A program made the position numbers and the translations under genes. DNA of 64,000 nt from NCBI RefSeq assembly GCF_003726035.1, contig NZ_QICD01000008.1, forward strand, positions 34,800 to 98,799, given 5' to 3'. Shown piece after piece: positions 33,672-41,910 of this stretch. The notes beneath the pieces are model-generated. The model was given only the letters and a program-made list of their open reading frames with translations. It had not been told where the DNA came from and made no database searches. Position 1 is the stretch's first letter, and every line of letters begins with the position of its first letter. This DNA is from Paraeggerthella hongkongensis. GTDB lineage: Bacteria; Actinomycetota; Coriobacteriia; Coriobacteriales; Eggerthellaceae.

Positions 33672-36203
33672 CTACGACGAGCACGCTTCGCACTCTTCCA
33701 CTTCCAAGCTCTTCGAACGCACGTAGTAGATGGTCTTCACGCCCTCTTCCCAAGCCAGAAGATACAGGTCGAGCACGCGGCGGAACGTGTACTCGTTCGT
33801 GATGTACAGGTTCATGCTCTGCGCTTGGTCGATATGGCGCTGACGCGCGCCGCACGCGCGCACCGACCACGTCTGATCGATAAGATGGGCGTTCTTGTAA
33901 TACCAGAACGTGTCCACCGACAACTCGGGCGCAACGCGCGGCATGAGCCCGTTTTTCTTCTCCTCCAGAAAGTAGCGGTTCATAACCGGGTCGAGCCCCG
34001 CCGTGGTGCCGGCAATGATGCTCGTGGAACTGGTGGGCGCCACAGCCAGAAGGTAACCGTTGCGCAGACCGTGCTCGGCCACGTCGCGCGCAAGATCCGC
34101 CCAGCGCCCGTCGGTCAAGCCCCTGTCGAGAAAATACTCGCCCGTCTGCCAACCGCTCCCTTCGAAGAACTCGTACGAGCCCTTTTCCTGCGCAATGGCG
34201 CAGCTGGCGCGCACCGCGGCGTAGTGTACGTCGCCGAACACGCGATCAGCGAACGCCAAATGCTCCTCGCTTTCCCATCGGATGCCGCTTTTCGCCAGCA
34301 GATGGTGATAACCGCTCACGCCCAGCCCCACAGGTCGGTACTGACGGTTGCTGATCTGCGCGTAGGGCACCGGGAAGAAGTTGAGGTCGATGACGTTGTC
34401 CAGCGCGCGCACCGCGCTCTCGGTGATCTGCGTCAGCTCATGCGCATCGTCCATGTCGATATGCCCCAGCGACAAGCTTGCCAGGTTGCACACCACGAAC
34501 GCTCCGGGCTTCGTTACCGTCACCACCACCTGCTGGCCGTCAACGTCCTCGATGCGCTGCTCGATCTGCTCGATGACCTCCATGTTCTGCGCGATTTCGG
34601 TGCACAGGTTGCTGCAATAGATTACGCCCCGATGCTTGTTCGGGTTCGCTCGGTTCACCGCATCGCGGTTGAACGTGAACGGCGTCCCCGTCTCCACCGC
34701 GCTCTTGATGATCAGCCGGATGACGTCCTTGATGGGAATGACCCGCTTCTTAATGCGCGCGTCGGCCACGCATTCCAGATACTTGATCGTCCATTCCTCG
34801 CCGAAACAGTCCTCCAGCGCGTAGCCCTTCACCGCAAGAATCTCGTGCGGGCACATGAGGTACCAGTCGCCTTCGATGTTATCGCGCGCCTGCTGCCAAA
34901 AGTAGTCGGGATAGCACACGGCCGGGAACACGTCGTGCGCCTTCATGCGATCATCGCCGTTGTTCGTACGCAGGTTCAAAAACTCGGGCAAATCGCGATG
35001 CCACGCATCCAGGTACACCGCCACGGCGCCCTGGCGCATGCCCAGCTGATCGACCGCCACCGCAGTGTCGTTAGCCAGGCGAATCCACCGGATAACGCCA
35101 CCGGCAGCACCGTCGAACCCGCGTATGGCGCTGCCAGAAGCGCGCACCTTGCCGAAGTACAAGCCCATTCCGCCGCCGTACTTGCTCACCTTCGCGAAGT
35201 TGTCGATGCTGCGATAGATGCCGTCCAGACTGTCGGGCACCGTGTCGATAAAGCACGACGACAGCTGATGAAACGGCTTGCGCGCGTTCGACAACGTGGG
35301 CGTGGCCATGGTCACCTTGAGCGTGGACAGCATGTCGTAGAACCGACGCACCCACTGCATGCGATCCTCCACGCGCTCCTTCATAGCCAGGTGCAGCGCA
35401 ATGCCCAAAAACATCTCCTGCGGCGATTCGAGCGGCGCGCCTTGATGGGTGCGAATGACGTAGCGATCAAGCAGCAGCTGCAACCCTGCATACGTGAACA
35501 GGTCGTTGCGGCGCAGGTCGATGAACGCCGCGGCTTCGTCCAGCTCGGCTGGCGTGTAGCTTTGCAGAATATAGTCGCCGTACAGGCCCTCTTCCGCAAG
35601 GTAAGCGACTTTTTGCGCGAAGCCGTCAATGCGGCGCACGGCCATGCGCTCGGCAAGCGCACGCTCGAATTGAAGCATGAGCAGGCGCGCGGCGATCATC
35701 TCCCACCGCGGAGCCTCCTGCGTGGTCAGTTCCACCGCCGCCTTGATGAGCATGGCAAGCTTCTGGTCGTCCGAAGCCTCGGGCTTCGCGAACGACTGGA
35801 ACTTCGCTTGCAAATGCGCAAGCTCGTATTCCTCCTCGGGAAACTCCTTTTGCGCGGCGGCAAGCGCGTCGGCCAAGCCGGAAACGCCCGCGAGCTGCGC
35901 GCACAGCTTCTCGCGCGCCATCCGCTTGCGCGTGCGCTCTTCGCGATACAGGATGTAGCTTTTCAGCTCTTGGTAATAATTGGCCTCCATAAGAGCGCGC
36001 TCCACCAAGTCCTGCACGTCTTCAACGGCAATGGCGCCGTCGCAAGAAACGGCCTCCATAGCGCGTTCGACGTTCGCCACAAGGCGCGCCGCCTCGCCAT
36101 CGGTCAAAGCGCTGCCCACGCTACGAAACGCCGCGCCCATGGCGCGCTTGATCTTGCCAGCGTCGTACGGCTCCGTCGTGCCGTTGCGTTTGGAAATCTG
36201 CAT
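33672..36203 (-). CDS. nrdA: Class I ribonucleotide reductase large subunit
   Basis: An 843-residue catalytic subunit. An N-terminal ATP-cone (MQISKRNGTTEPYDAGKIKR onward) indicates dATP activity control. Catalytic features: HQLSSCFIDTVPD (first redox Cys), SNLCTEIAQ (the Cys-x-Glu radical and base site), a second redox Cys region, and a C-terminal shuttle pair ECEACSS. The start at 36203 is the ATG of the ATP-cone, with AAAGGA about twelve bases upstream; a longer open frame runs through the upstream palindrome and is rejected. A promoter-overlapping inverted repeat lies at 36255-36279. Confidence 0.95.
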   Translation of the reverse strand: MQISKRNGTTEPYDAGKIKRAMGAAFRSVGSALTDGEAARLVANVERAMEAVSCDGAIAVEDVQDLVERALMEANYYQELKSYILYREERTRKRMAREKLCAQLAGVSGLADALAAAQKEFPEEEYELAHLQAKFQSFAKPEASDDQKLAMLIKAAVELTTQEAPRWEMIAARLLMLQFERALAERMAVRRIDGFAQKVAYLAEEGLYGDYILQSYTPAELDEAAAFIDLRRNDLFTYAGLQLLLDRYVIRTHQGAPLESPQEMFLGIALHLAMKERVEDRMQWVRRFYDMLSTLKVTMATPTLSNARKPFHQLSSCFIDTVPDSLDGIYRSIDNFAKVSKYGGGMGLYFGKVRASGSAIRGFDGAAGGVIRWIRLANDTAVAVDQLGMRQGAVAVYLDAWHRDLPEFLNLRTNNGDDRMKAHDVFPAVCYPDYFWQQARDNIEGDWYLMCPHEILAVKGYALEDCFGEEWTIKYLECVADARIKKRVIPIKDVIRLIIKSAVETGTPFTFNRDAVNRANPNKHRGVIYCSNLCTEIAQNMEVIEQIEQRIEDVDGQQVVVTVTKPGAFVVCNLASLSLGHIDMDDAHELTQITESAVRALDNVIDLNFFPVPYAQISNRQYRPVGLGVSGYHHLLAKSGIRWESEEHLAFADRVFGDVHYAAVRASCAIAQEKGSYEFFEGSGWQTGEYFLDRGLTDGRWADLARDVAEHGLRNGYLLAVAPTSSTSIIAGTTAGLDPVMNRYFLEEKKNGLMPRVAPELSVDTFWYYKNAHLIDQTWSVRACGARQRHIDQAQSMNLYITNEYTFRRVLDLYLLAWEEGVKTIYYVRSKSLEVEECEACSS

Positions 36204-36254
36204 GATGGTCCGTGTCCTTTGCACTCTTGCGGTTGGAGCAACCATCCTAGCATG

Positions 36255-36279
36255 ATATGTTGCTAAAATCACAACATAT
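36255..36279 (-). promoter_or_regulatory. nrdA: Inverted repeat at the nrdA promoter
   Basis: ATATGTTG (36255-36262), nine bases, CAACATAT (36272-36279), a perfect 8-bp palindrome 52 bases upstream of nrdA. TTGTGA and TAGGAT on the minus strand lie in and beside it and could be the -35 and -10 boxes. The AT-rich arms and position suggest a repressor such as NrdR, but the match to the NrdR box is poor. Confidence 0.5.
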
Positions 36280-36423
36280 TGGGGAACGAATAGGCAACAC
36301 ACGCTATCGCTACGATAAGAAACGGGATGCCTTGCGAAGAAAATCGAACGTTGAGCTGACCGATCCGCCAGGTAGGGCGCCAAAATCGCACGCCTTTCCC
36401 GCATATCGCCGCCCAAAGCACAA

Positions 36424-36486
36424 CGACCCGACCGTGATCTGCGCTCTGGCAACGGGCTCGCCGGAGCGCAGATCACGGTCGGGTCG
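36424..36486. repeat. 63-bp palindrome with perfect 23-bp arms
   Basis: Arms 36424-36446 (begins CGACCCGACCGTGATC) and 36464-36486 are exact inverse complements. The 17-base loop contains AACGGGCTCG and an inner GGC/GCC pair. It lies 13 bases beyond the stop of the AhpF-like gene and 221 bases upstream of nrdA. It could terminate the former, since TTGTGCTTTGG follows on the minus strand, but it is far longer than the other terminators here. Confidence 0.75.
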
Positions 36487-36499
36487 CCCCGCCTGCCGA

Positions 36500-38140
36500 C
36501 TAGCCCACCAAGTCGAGCAGAGCCCCCAGGTTCTTCTTGCCGAAGCTCACGCGCTCGCCGTCGTTCACCACGACGCACGGCACGCTCATCACGTTGAAAC
36601 GCTCCTTCAAGTCCGGGAAGTGGTTCAAATCGTACACGTCCGCACGCACATGAGGGCTCTCCGCCGCGATACGCTGCGCGGCCGCCACCGTATCCGGGCA
36701 CATCGTGCACGAAAGCGACACCAGCACCTTCAGGTCGACCGGCCGAGAGATCGCTGCGATAGCTTCACGCGACTCGTCGTCGATAGGCTGCCCCGGACCT
36801 GCGGCGTTGTACAAGCCCAACACGAACGAGGTGAACTCATGGCCTCCCGGAACGCCGTGGAACGCCAGGCCGGTGGCGGTCCCGTCCGGTCGACGCACCC
36901 GCACGCACGGAGCCTCGGCTTCTTCGCCCATATCCTGGCTCACCTCCACCGATAGCTTGTCCGTCAAACGCGCAAGCTCCTCCATGTAGGCTCGAAGTTC
37001 TTCGGACGCAGCGCCTTCGCCGAGCGAAAGACGCAGCACGAGCGAGTTCTCCATGCGTCCGAACACCGTGTCCAGCTGAGCGCGAGTCGCCTCATCGAAC
37101 AAGCCGTCGCCTTCGCGAGGCGTCTCCGTGGCAACGGGCAAGCTTGCCGCCCGCGCCGTCGCACGAACGGGCCGCACGGGAACCAAGCCCGTCCGCTCCT
37201 GCATCGCGGCCACGTAGCGCTCCATTTCCGTGGCGGCAAGCGCAGCCTCGCCCGTAGCCGTAACCACCTGGCGCAGCGCCTTCACGCACACGTCGCCTGC
37301 AGCGTACAAGCCCTCGACGCTCGTGCGCTGCGATCGGTCGGTCACGATGTAGCCGAACTCGTCAACCTCCGCCGCCTCGCGCACCAGCTCGGTTGCAGGC
37401 TCGTATCCGGCGAACACGAACACGCCGAACGAATCGCCCTCGGAGGCGCAACGCTTCGTCACCTCGCCGGTTGCAGTGTCGCGATAGCGCACGCACCGAA
37501 CGGCGTCGTCGCCCGAAACCTCCTCCAGCTGCGTATGGGGCAGCACGGTGATCTTCTCGTGGGCACGCGCCTCGTCGGCAACCGAGGAAGCGCACGTGAA
37601 GTCGTCAGTGACCATGAGGATGGTCGCATGCGTGGCGTACTTGGTCAGAAACACGCTCTCCTCGGCAGCCGCGTAGCCGCCGCCCACCACGAACACTTCC
37701 CTGCCCTCGAAGAACTCGCCATCGCACGTGGCGCAGTACGCCACCCCGCGCCCCTGGAACGCGTCTTCGCCTGCAAAGCCCACGCGACGAGGATGCGCGC
37801 CGGTGGCAAGCAGCACGGCGAAGCATTGCAAATCGCCGCGCGTGGTGCGCACGGTCTTCACGTCGCCTTCCAGGTCGACGCCCACCGCTTCGGCCAGCAA
37901 GAACTCAGCGCCGAACGCTTCGGCCTGGCTGCGCATGGACTCCGCAAGCTCCTTGCCGCTCGCGCTGGGAACGCCCGGATAATTCACGATCTCAGAGGTG
38001 ATGGTTATCTGCCCGCCGAAATGGTCTTGCTCGACGACGATCACCCGGTAGCGGGCCCGGGCCAGGTACAACGCGGCGGTGAGCCCCGCAGGCCCACCGC
38101 CGACGATGACGGCGTCGTAGAGCGTCTGCTCGTTCGCCAT
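36500..38140 (-). CDS. Thioredoxin-reductase/AhpF-type reductase with C-terminal thioredoxin-fold domain
   Basis: A 546-residue flavoprotein. Residues 1-315 are a thioredoxin-reductase-like module: FAD motif VIVGGGPAGLTAALYLARA, redox pair CATC (Cys136, Cys139), NAD(P)H motif VVGGGYAAAEE, and VEGLYAAGDV. A linker leads to a C-terminal part (about 350-546) resembling the tandem thioredoxin-fold domain of AhpF, with SCTMC (Cys478, Cys481). In classical AhpF that domain comes first, so the order is reversed. It lies eight bases after ahpC and is surely its reductase. The start at 38140 is the only ATG before the FAD motif; the ribosome binding site is weak, so coupling to ahpC is likely. Confidence 0.88.
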   Translation of the reverse strand: MANEQTLYDAVIVGGGPAGLTAALYLARARYRVIVVEQDHFGGQITITSEIVNYPGVPSASGKELAESMRSQAEAFGAEFLLAEAVGVDLEGDVKTVRTTRGDLQCFAVLLATGAHPRRVGFAGEDAFQGRGVAYCATCDGEFFEGREVFVVGGGYAAAEESVFLTKYATHATILMVTDDFTCASSVADEARAHEKITVLPHTQLEEVSGDDAVRCVRYRDTATGEVTKRCASEGDSFGVFVFAGYEPATELVREAAEVDEFGYIVTDRSQRTSVEGLYAAGDVCVKALRQVVTATGEAALAATEMERYVAAMQERTGLVPVRPVRATARAASLPVATETPREGDGLFDEATRAQLDTVFGRMENSLVLRLSLGEGAASEELRAYMEELARLTDKLSVEVSQDMGEEAEAPCVRVRRPDGTATGLAFHGVPGGHEFTSFVLGLYNAAGPGQPIDDESREAIAAISRPVDLKVLVSLSCTMCPDTVAAAQRIAAESPHVRADVYDLNHFPDLKERFNVMSVPCVVVNDGERVSFGKKNLGALLDLVG

Positions 38141-38148
38141 GTTCGGAA

Positions 38149-38712
38149 TTACAGCTGACCGACCAGGTCCAAGCTGGGCTTGAGCGTTTCGGCGCCCGGC
38201 TGCCACTTCGCAGGGCACACCTCGTCGCCGTGCTCGGCCACGAACTGGCTGGCCTGCACGCGACGGAGCAGCTCTTCGGCGTTGCGGCCCACGTTGCCCG
38301 CGGTCACTTCGTACGCGACGATCTTGCCTTCGGGGTTCACGATGAAGCTCCCGCGCTCGGCCAGGCCGTCCTCTTCGATAAGCACTTCGAAGTCGCGCGC
38401 CAGCGCATGCGTCGGGTCGGCCAACATGGGGTACTGGATCTTCTGGATGCGCTCGGAAGCGTCGTGCCACGCCTTATGCACGAAATGGGTGTCCGTGGAA
38501 ACGGAGTAGATCTCGCAACCGGCAGCCTTGAACTCGTCGTACTTGTTGGCCAGGTCCTCAAGCTCGGTGGGACACACGAACGTGAAGTCGGCCGGGTAGA
38601 AGAAGAACACGCTCCACTTGCCCAGGACGTCTTCCTTGGTCACCGTCTTGAACTCGCCATCCTGAAACGCCTGCACGCTGAAATCGGCTACCTCTTTGTT
38701 GATCATCGACAT
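38149..38712 (-). CDS. ahpC: Alkyl hydroperoxide reductase AhpC (2-Cys peroxiredoxin)
   Basis: A 187-residue typical 2-Cys peroxiredoxin. The peroxidatic Cys47 is in PADFTFVCPTE and the resolving Cys in HGDEVCPAKW. It reduces hydrogen peroxide and organic peroxides and is re-reduced by the flavoprotein encoded just downstream. I choose the ATG at 38712, with AGGAGTTTC eight bases upstream; ATG at 38706 is two codons later. The AT-rich upstream stretch (38713-38790) must hold the promoter, but I cannot fix the -35 and -10 or a PerR/OxyR site. Confidence 0.95.
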   Translation of the reverse strand: MSMINKEVADFSVQAFQDGEFKTVTKEDVLGKWSVFFFYPADFTFVCPTELEDLANKYDEFKAAGCEIYSVSTDTHFVHKAWHDASERIQKIQYPMLADPTHALARDFEVLIEEDGLAERGSFIVNPEGKIVAYEVTAGNVGRNAEELLRRVQASQFVAEHGDEVCPAKWQPGAETLKPSLDLVGQL

Positions 38713-38869
38713 GCTGAAACTCCTATCCACTAATGATATTAATTCCTGATAAGGTCTTGCGGATATGATACTTCATCTATGCCATTTTACTAGGCGCTTC
38801 ACAACATGCGCACAAGGGAGGAACGCACCGCCGATGAAGGGTTGATTCACCGGCCAAACCCCAAGCTCC

Positions 38870-38896
38870 GGGCAGCGCCCGCTCCGCTCGCTGCCC
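38870..38896 (-). terminator. Hairpin after the ECF ATPase gene
   Basis: GGGCAGCG (38870-38877) and CGCTGCCC (38889-38896) form a perfect 8-bp stem 38 bases beyond the stop of the minus-strand operon. It lacks a T-tract. The 222-base gap 38713-38934 otherwise holds only the ahpC promoter region. Confidence 0.45.
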
Positions 38897-38934
38897 AACC
38901 ACAGCCCGTCCCATCCCCGGCTCGACAGCAAGCC

Positions 38935-40413
38935 TTACGCAACCAGCCCTTCCAGGTCGAACCGATGCGTGCAGCATGCGCGCATGAACTCGTTGTCGTG
39001 CGTAACCACCACAACCGCAGCGCCTTCATCGGCCGCGCACCGCAAAGCATCGGCCAGCTTGCGCATGCTGACGGCATCCAGGCCGCTGGTAGGCTCATCC
39101 AGCATGAGCACCGATCGACGCGAAACCAACCCGCACGCAATGGACAATCGCTGCTTCTGCCCGCCCGACAACGAAGCGGGATGACGGTCCCGGAGCCCAT
39201 CGAGGCCCAACCGCTCGAGTATGCGCTCGGCATACGCCGCGCGTTCTTCGCTTTTCTCAACGAACAGCAGCACCTCCTGGTCAACGCGCGCCGCAAAGAA
39301 CTCCATGCTCACGTCGTTAGGGCTGTACCAAACCCGTTCGCGCAATCTTCGCCGGGAAAGCGCCGCGCCGCCTATGCGCACCTCGCCCGCATCGGGTCGC
39401 CGCAGCCCAACCACAACCTGAGCAAGGCTGGTCTTCCCCACGCCGTTGCTCCCCGTAAGCGCGAGAATCTGCCCCGAACGCACCTCAAAGCAAGCTCCCG
39501 AAAAAAGAACCTTCCTTCCGCGGGAAACCGTTAAGTCGCGCACGTCCAACACAGCCGGTTCTGGCGCTGGACGTGCACCCTTCGAAGCCTCTTCCGAACG
39601 CACGGTCGAAGAATCCTCCGCTTCGAAGCCGGGCGCATGCAAAAGAGGGCGCCGCACGGGAGTCGGGCTGCGCACGCCCATCGCAGCGCGCTCGGCATCG
39701 GACATGCCCAACACGTCCGATCGCGAGAGCACCGCCTTCATTTCCCCGTGCTCCATATAGCAGAACCGATCGGCGCAATCCATCAGATAGGCAATGCGAT
39801 GCTCCGCCACCACCAGCGCGTACCCTTGCCGCTTCAAGTCCATCAATACGGCGCCCAGCTCTTGGGCGGCAGCTTCGTCAAGGTTGGCGGACGGCTCGTC
39901 CATAGCAACGATGCGCGGCGCAGGAGCCAAAGCAGACGCAATGGCCACGCGTTGCTTCTGCCCGCTCGAAAGCTGATCCACGGGAATCCTGCGCAGATCG
40001 TTCAGCCCCAAGCGCCGAATAGCCGCGTCGGTTCGGCTCACCACTTCGGCGTGGGGATACCCGATGTTCTCGCAGCCGAACGCAACCTCTCCGACAAGCT
40101 GGCTGGAGAAAAACTGGGTCGCCGGGTCCTGGAACACGCTGCCAACCAGCTCGGATCGCTGCCAAGCCGCAAGATCGCGCGCAAAACGGCCGCCCAGGAA
40201 CACCTCGCCGGAAACGTCCCCACGATAGTACCCTCCGGCCAGCCCGTTCAGAATTCGCACGACCGTCGTCTTCCCGCTGCCCGATGCGCCCATCAGCACC
40301 ACGCATTCCCCGGGCTTCACGCTCAAGTCCACGCCGTGAAGCGTCTCGGGCGCATCAAGATACGAAAAGCGCACCTGCACAAGCTGCGCAATAGGATCTT
40401 CCTGCATCCTCAT
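38935..40413 (-). CDS. ECF transporter ATPase, two fused ATP-binding domains
   Basis: A 492-residue protein containing two complete ABC ATPase domains, equivalent to fused EcfA and EcfA'. Domain 1: GASGSGKTT, VFQDPATQFF, LSSGQKQRVAIA, VAMDEPSANLD and AEHR. Domain 2: GSNGVGKTS, LSGGQKQRLSIA, LMLDEPTSGLD and VTHDN. It would energise the EcfT and S components encoded directly upstream, eight to ten bases away. A variable linker (about residues 225-285) joins the two domains. Two start codons lie close together (40413 and 40407); GAGGAG favours 40413. Confidence 0.88.
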   Translation of the reverse strand: MRMQEDPIAQLVQVRFSYLDAPETLHGVDLSVKPGECVVLMGASGSGKTTVVRILNGLAGGYYRGDVSGEVFLGGRFARDLAAWQRSELVGSVFQDPATQFFSSQLVGEVAFGCENIGYPHAEVVSRTDAAIRRLGLNDLRRIPVDQLSSGQKQRVAIASALAPAPRIVAMDEPSANLDEAAAQELGAVLMDLKRQGYALVVAEHRIAYLMDCADRFCYMEHGEMKAVLSRSDVLGMSDAERAAMGVRSPTPVRRPLLHAPGFEAEDSSTVRSEEASKGARPAPEPAVLDVRDLTVSRGRKVLFSGACFEVRSGQILALTGSNGVGKTSLAQVVVGLRRPDAGEVRIGGAALSRRRLRERVWYSPNDVSMEFFAARVDQEVLLFVEKSEERAAYAERILERLGLDGLRDRHPASLSGGQKQRLSIACGLVSRRSVLMLDEPTSGLDAVSMRKLADALRCAADEGAAVVVVTHDNEFMRACCTHRFDLEGLVA

Positions 40414-40422
40414 CCACGCTCC

Positions 40423-41178
40423 TCACGAAAGCCAAACATAGGCGGCAATCGCCGCCGTGAACACAACCAAACACGCCGCATCCGCAAGCTTCACGGGGCT
40501 GCGATAGTAACTCGTTCGCCGCGTCGGAGCCTCGGCCGCACGAGCAACAGCCGAAGACGACAGCCGGTCCGCGCTATCCACCAGCGAAAACATCAGGGGA
40601 ACCAGAACGTGCTCGAACGCCTGAACAGGATCGCCCGCCACGCAGCGCAGCGAAAGCACACCGCGCCTTCTGCACGACTCGCGCAAACGATGGACGCTCG
40701 AGCGAACCGTCGGCGGAAATCGCAGCAAAACAAGCGCGCCCACGATGAACTTCTTGGGAACGCACGCCCTTGCCAGCGCAGCGCTTATCAAGCCTGGCGG
40801 CGAGAGCGCTACCGCAAGAGCCGCCACCATAACGGGATACGAGTTCAAGCCGGCATACAGATGCACCGGAGAAAACACCAAGATCCGGGCGTTCAGATAC
40901 ACCAGCAGCAGGTACACCCCGCCCAATACCGCATACGCGACAAGCAGCTTGAGCGCCATGCCGGCCCGCCCGCCAACGGCAAGGTAGGCCAGCAAAATCC
41001 CAGTCAGGAAAGGCGTGAACGGCGAACTGCCCGCAACCGAAACCGCAACCGCCGTCAAAACCAGCACCGCGGCCTTGGTGCCCATAGCAAACCCCGCCTC
41101 GCTCCAAGCGGGAGCAAGACGCATGACCTGCGGCTCCGACGCACGAGCGAACCGATTGCCTTGAGCATTTCCTTCCAT
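40423..41178 (-). CDS. ECF transporter T component (EcfT/CbiQ-like)
   Basis: A 251-residue membrane protein coupling the ATPases to the substrate-binding S component. It has four or five hydrophobic helices (from about residue 30) and the conserved cytoplasmic coupling region with Arg-rich ARACVPKKF and the SSAVARAAEAP motif, the A-R-A/G helix of EcfT. The start at 41178 lies one base after the stop of the S-component gene, with AGGCGGG upstream; an alternative TTG at 41202 overlaps it. Confidence 0.85.
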   Translation of the reverse strand: MEGNAQGNRFARASEPQVMRLAPAWSEAGFAMGTKAAVLVLTAVAVSVAGSSPFTPFLTGILLAYLAVGGRAGMALKLLVAYAVLGGVYLLLVYLNARILVFSPVHLYAGLNSYPVMVAALAVALSPPGLISAALARACVPKKFIVGALVLLRFPPTVRSSVHRLRESCRRRGVLSLRCVAGDPVQAFEHVLVPLMFSLVDSADRLSSSAVARAAEAPTRRTSYYRSPVKLADAACLVVFTAAIAAYVWLS

Positions 41179-41179
41179 G

Positions 41180-41830
41180 CTAGATAGCACCCGCCTTCGC
41201 AAAGTGCTTCTTCATAAGGCGCTTGCCCACAAGCGCGCCCAGCAATCCTCCGATTGCGGTGATCGCCACAATGCCGACCAGCCACTCCCAGCTTGTATAG
41301 TACTTAAGGTACGCGTCGATGTACGCCTGCCCCACTTGCCGGACTTCCAGCGTTTCTTGGATGTAGGCGGTCAAATTCACATATATGGGAATAATGGACG
41401 ACAGAACGTACAAAGAGCTGTACGTCGTCCACGCCCCCACCACGCAATTGGGCTTCGACCGAAGAGCGGGCGTGCGCAAAAACAGCAGCTCGATGATCAA
41501 GCCGCCGGCAAAGTAAAACGGGATCATGTACCAGTAATTGCCCATCAAGCAAAACGCCAACGAAGTCAAACCCGCAAGGAATATCGTGGTGCCGAAGCGG
41601 TTGACCCTCATGATCATGAGGAAGTACAAAGGCGCGACGGCAAATGAGGAAATGGCCGTGCTGGCAACCATCGATACATCGATGTTGATCGTGCTGATGG
41701 CAGCAATCGAAATCTGAATCACGATGATCAAGGCGCTGAACAGCACCGCGGTCACCACTTCCTTAACGCCCCATCTTCGCGACTCGGCCCCGCCCTGAGC
41801 TTTCGGGGTGTTTTTCGCTGTCTGTTCCAT
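41180..41830 (-). CDS. ECF transporter S component (MptD-like)
   Basis: A 216-residue membrane protein with about six helices. It begins with a short polar tail, then VKEVVTAVLFSALIIVIQ, where ECF S components carry their small-residue interaction helix. The style resembles the MptD family of putative S components. The ligand is unknown; its place next to two siderophore-importer-like ABC half-transporters and a metal-type operator suggests a metal chelate or cofactor. The start at 41830 has AGGATT. Eighty bases separate it from the ABC gene upstream and contain an imperfect GC-rich stem. Confidence 0.82.
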   Translation of the reverse strand: MEQTAKNTPKAQGGAESRRWGVKEVVTAVLFSALIIVIQISIAAISTINIDVSMVASTAISSFAVAPLYFLMIMRVNRFGTTIFLAGLTSLAFCLMGNYWYMIPFYFAGGLIIELLFLRTPALRSKPNCVVGAWTTYSSLYVLSSIIPIYVNLTAYIQETLEVRQVGQAYIDAYLKYYTSWEWLVGIVAITAIGGLLGALVGKRLMKKHFAKAGAI

Positions 41831-41910
41831 ATCAATCCTACTTTCAAACGTCATGTGTTCATACAGCTTCGGAGCCCGGCCGCCCACGCCGCCGGACTCC
41901 GGCCCAACCG

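Noticed and set aside
33825..36266. 813-codon plus-strand frame opposite nrdA
   Set aside because: Antisense shadow: Arg, His, Val and Leu-rich composition and no recognisable motif, while nrdA on the other strand has all its catalytic residues.
36255..36279. Canonical NrdR box pair upstream of nrdA
   Set aside because: The dyad is real but does not match the ACAC-TATAT-TGTG style of NrdR boxes well enough to be named as such.
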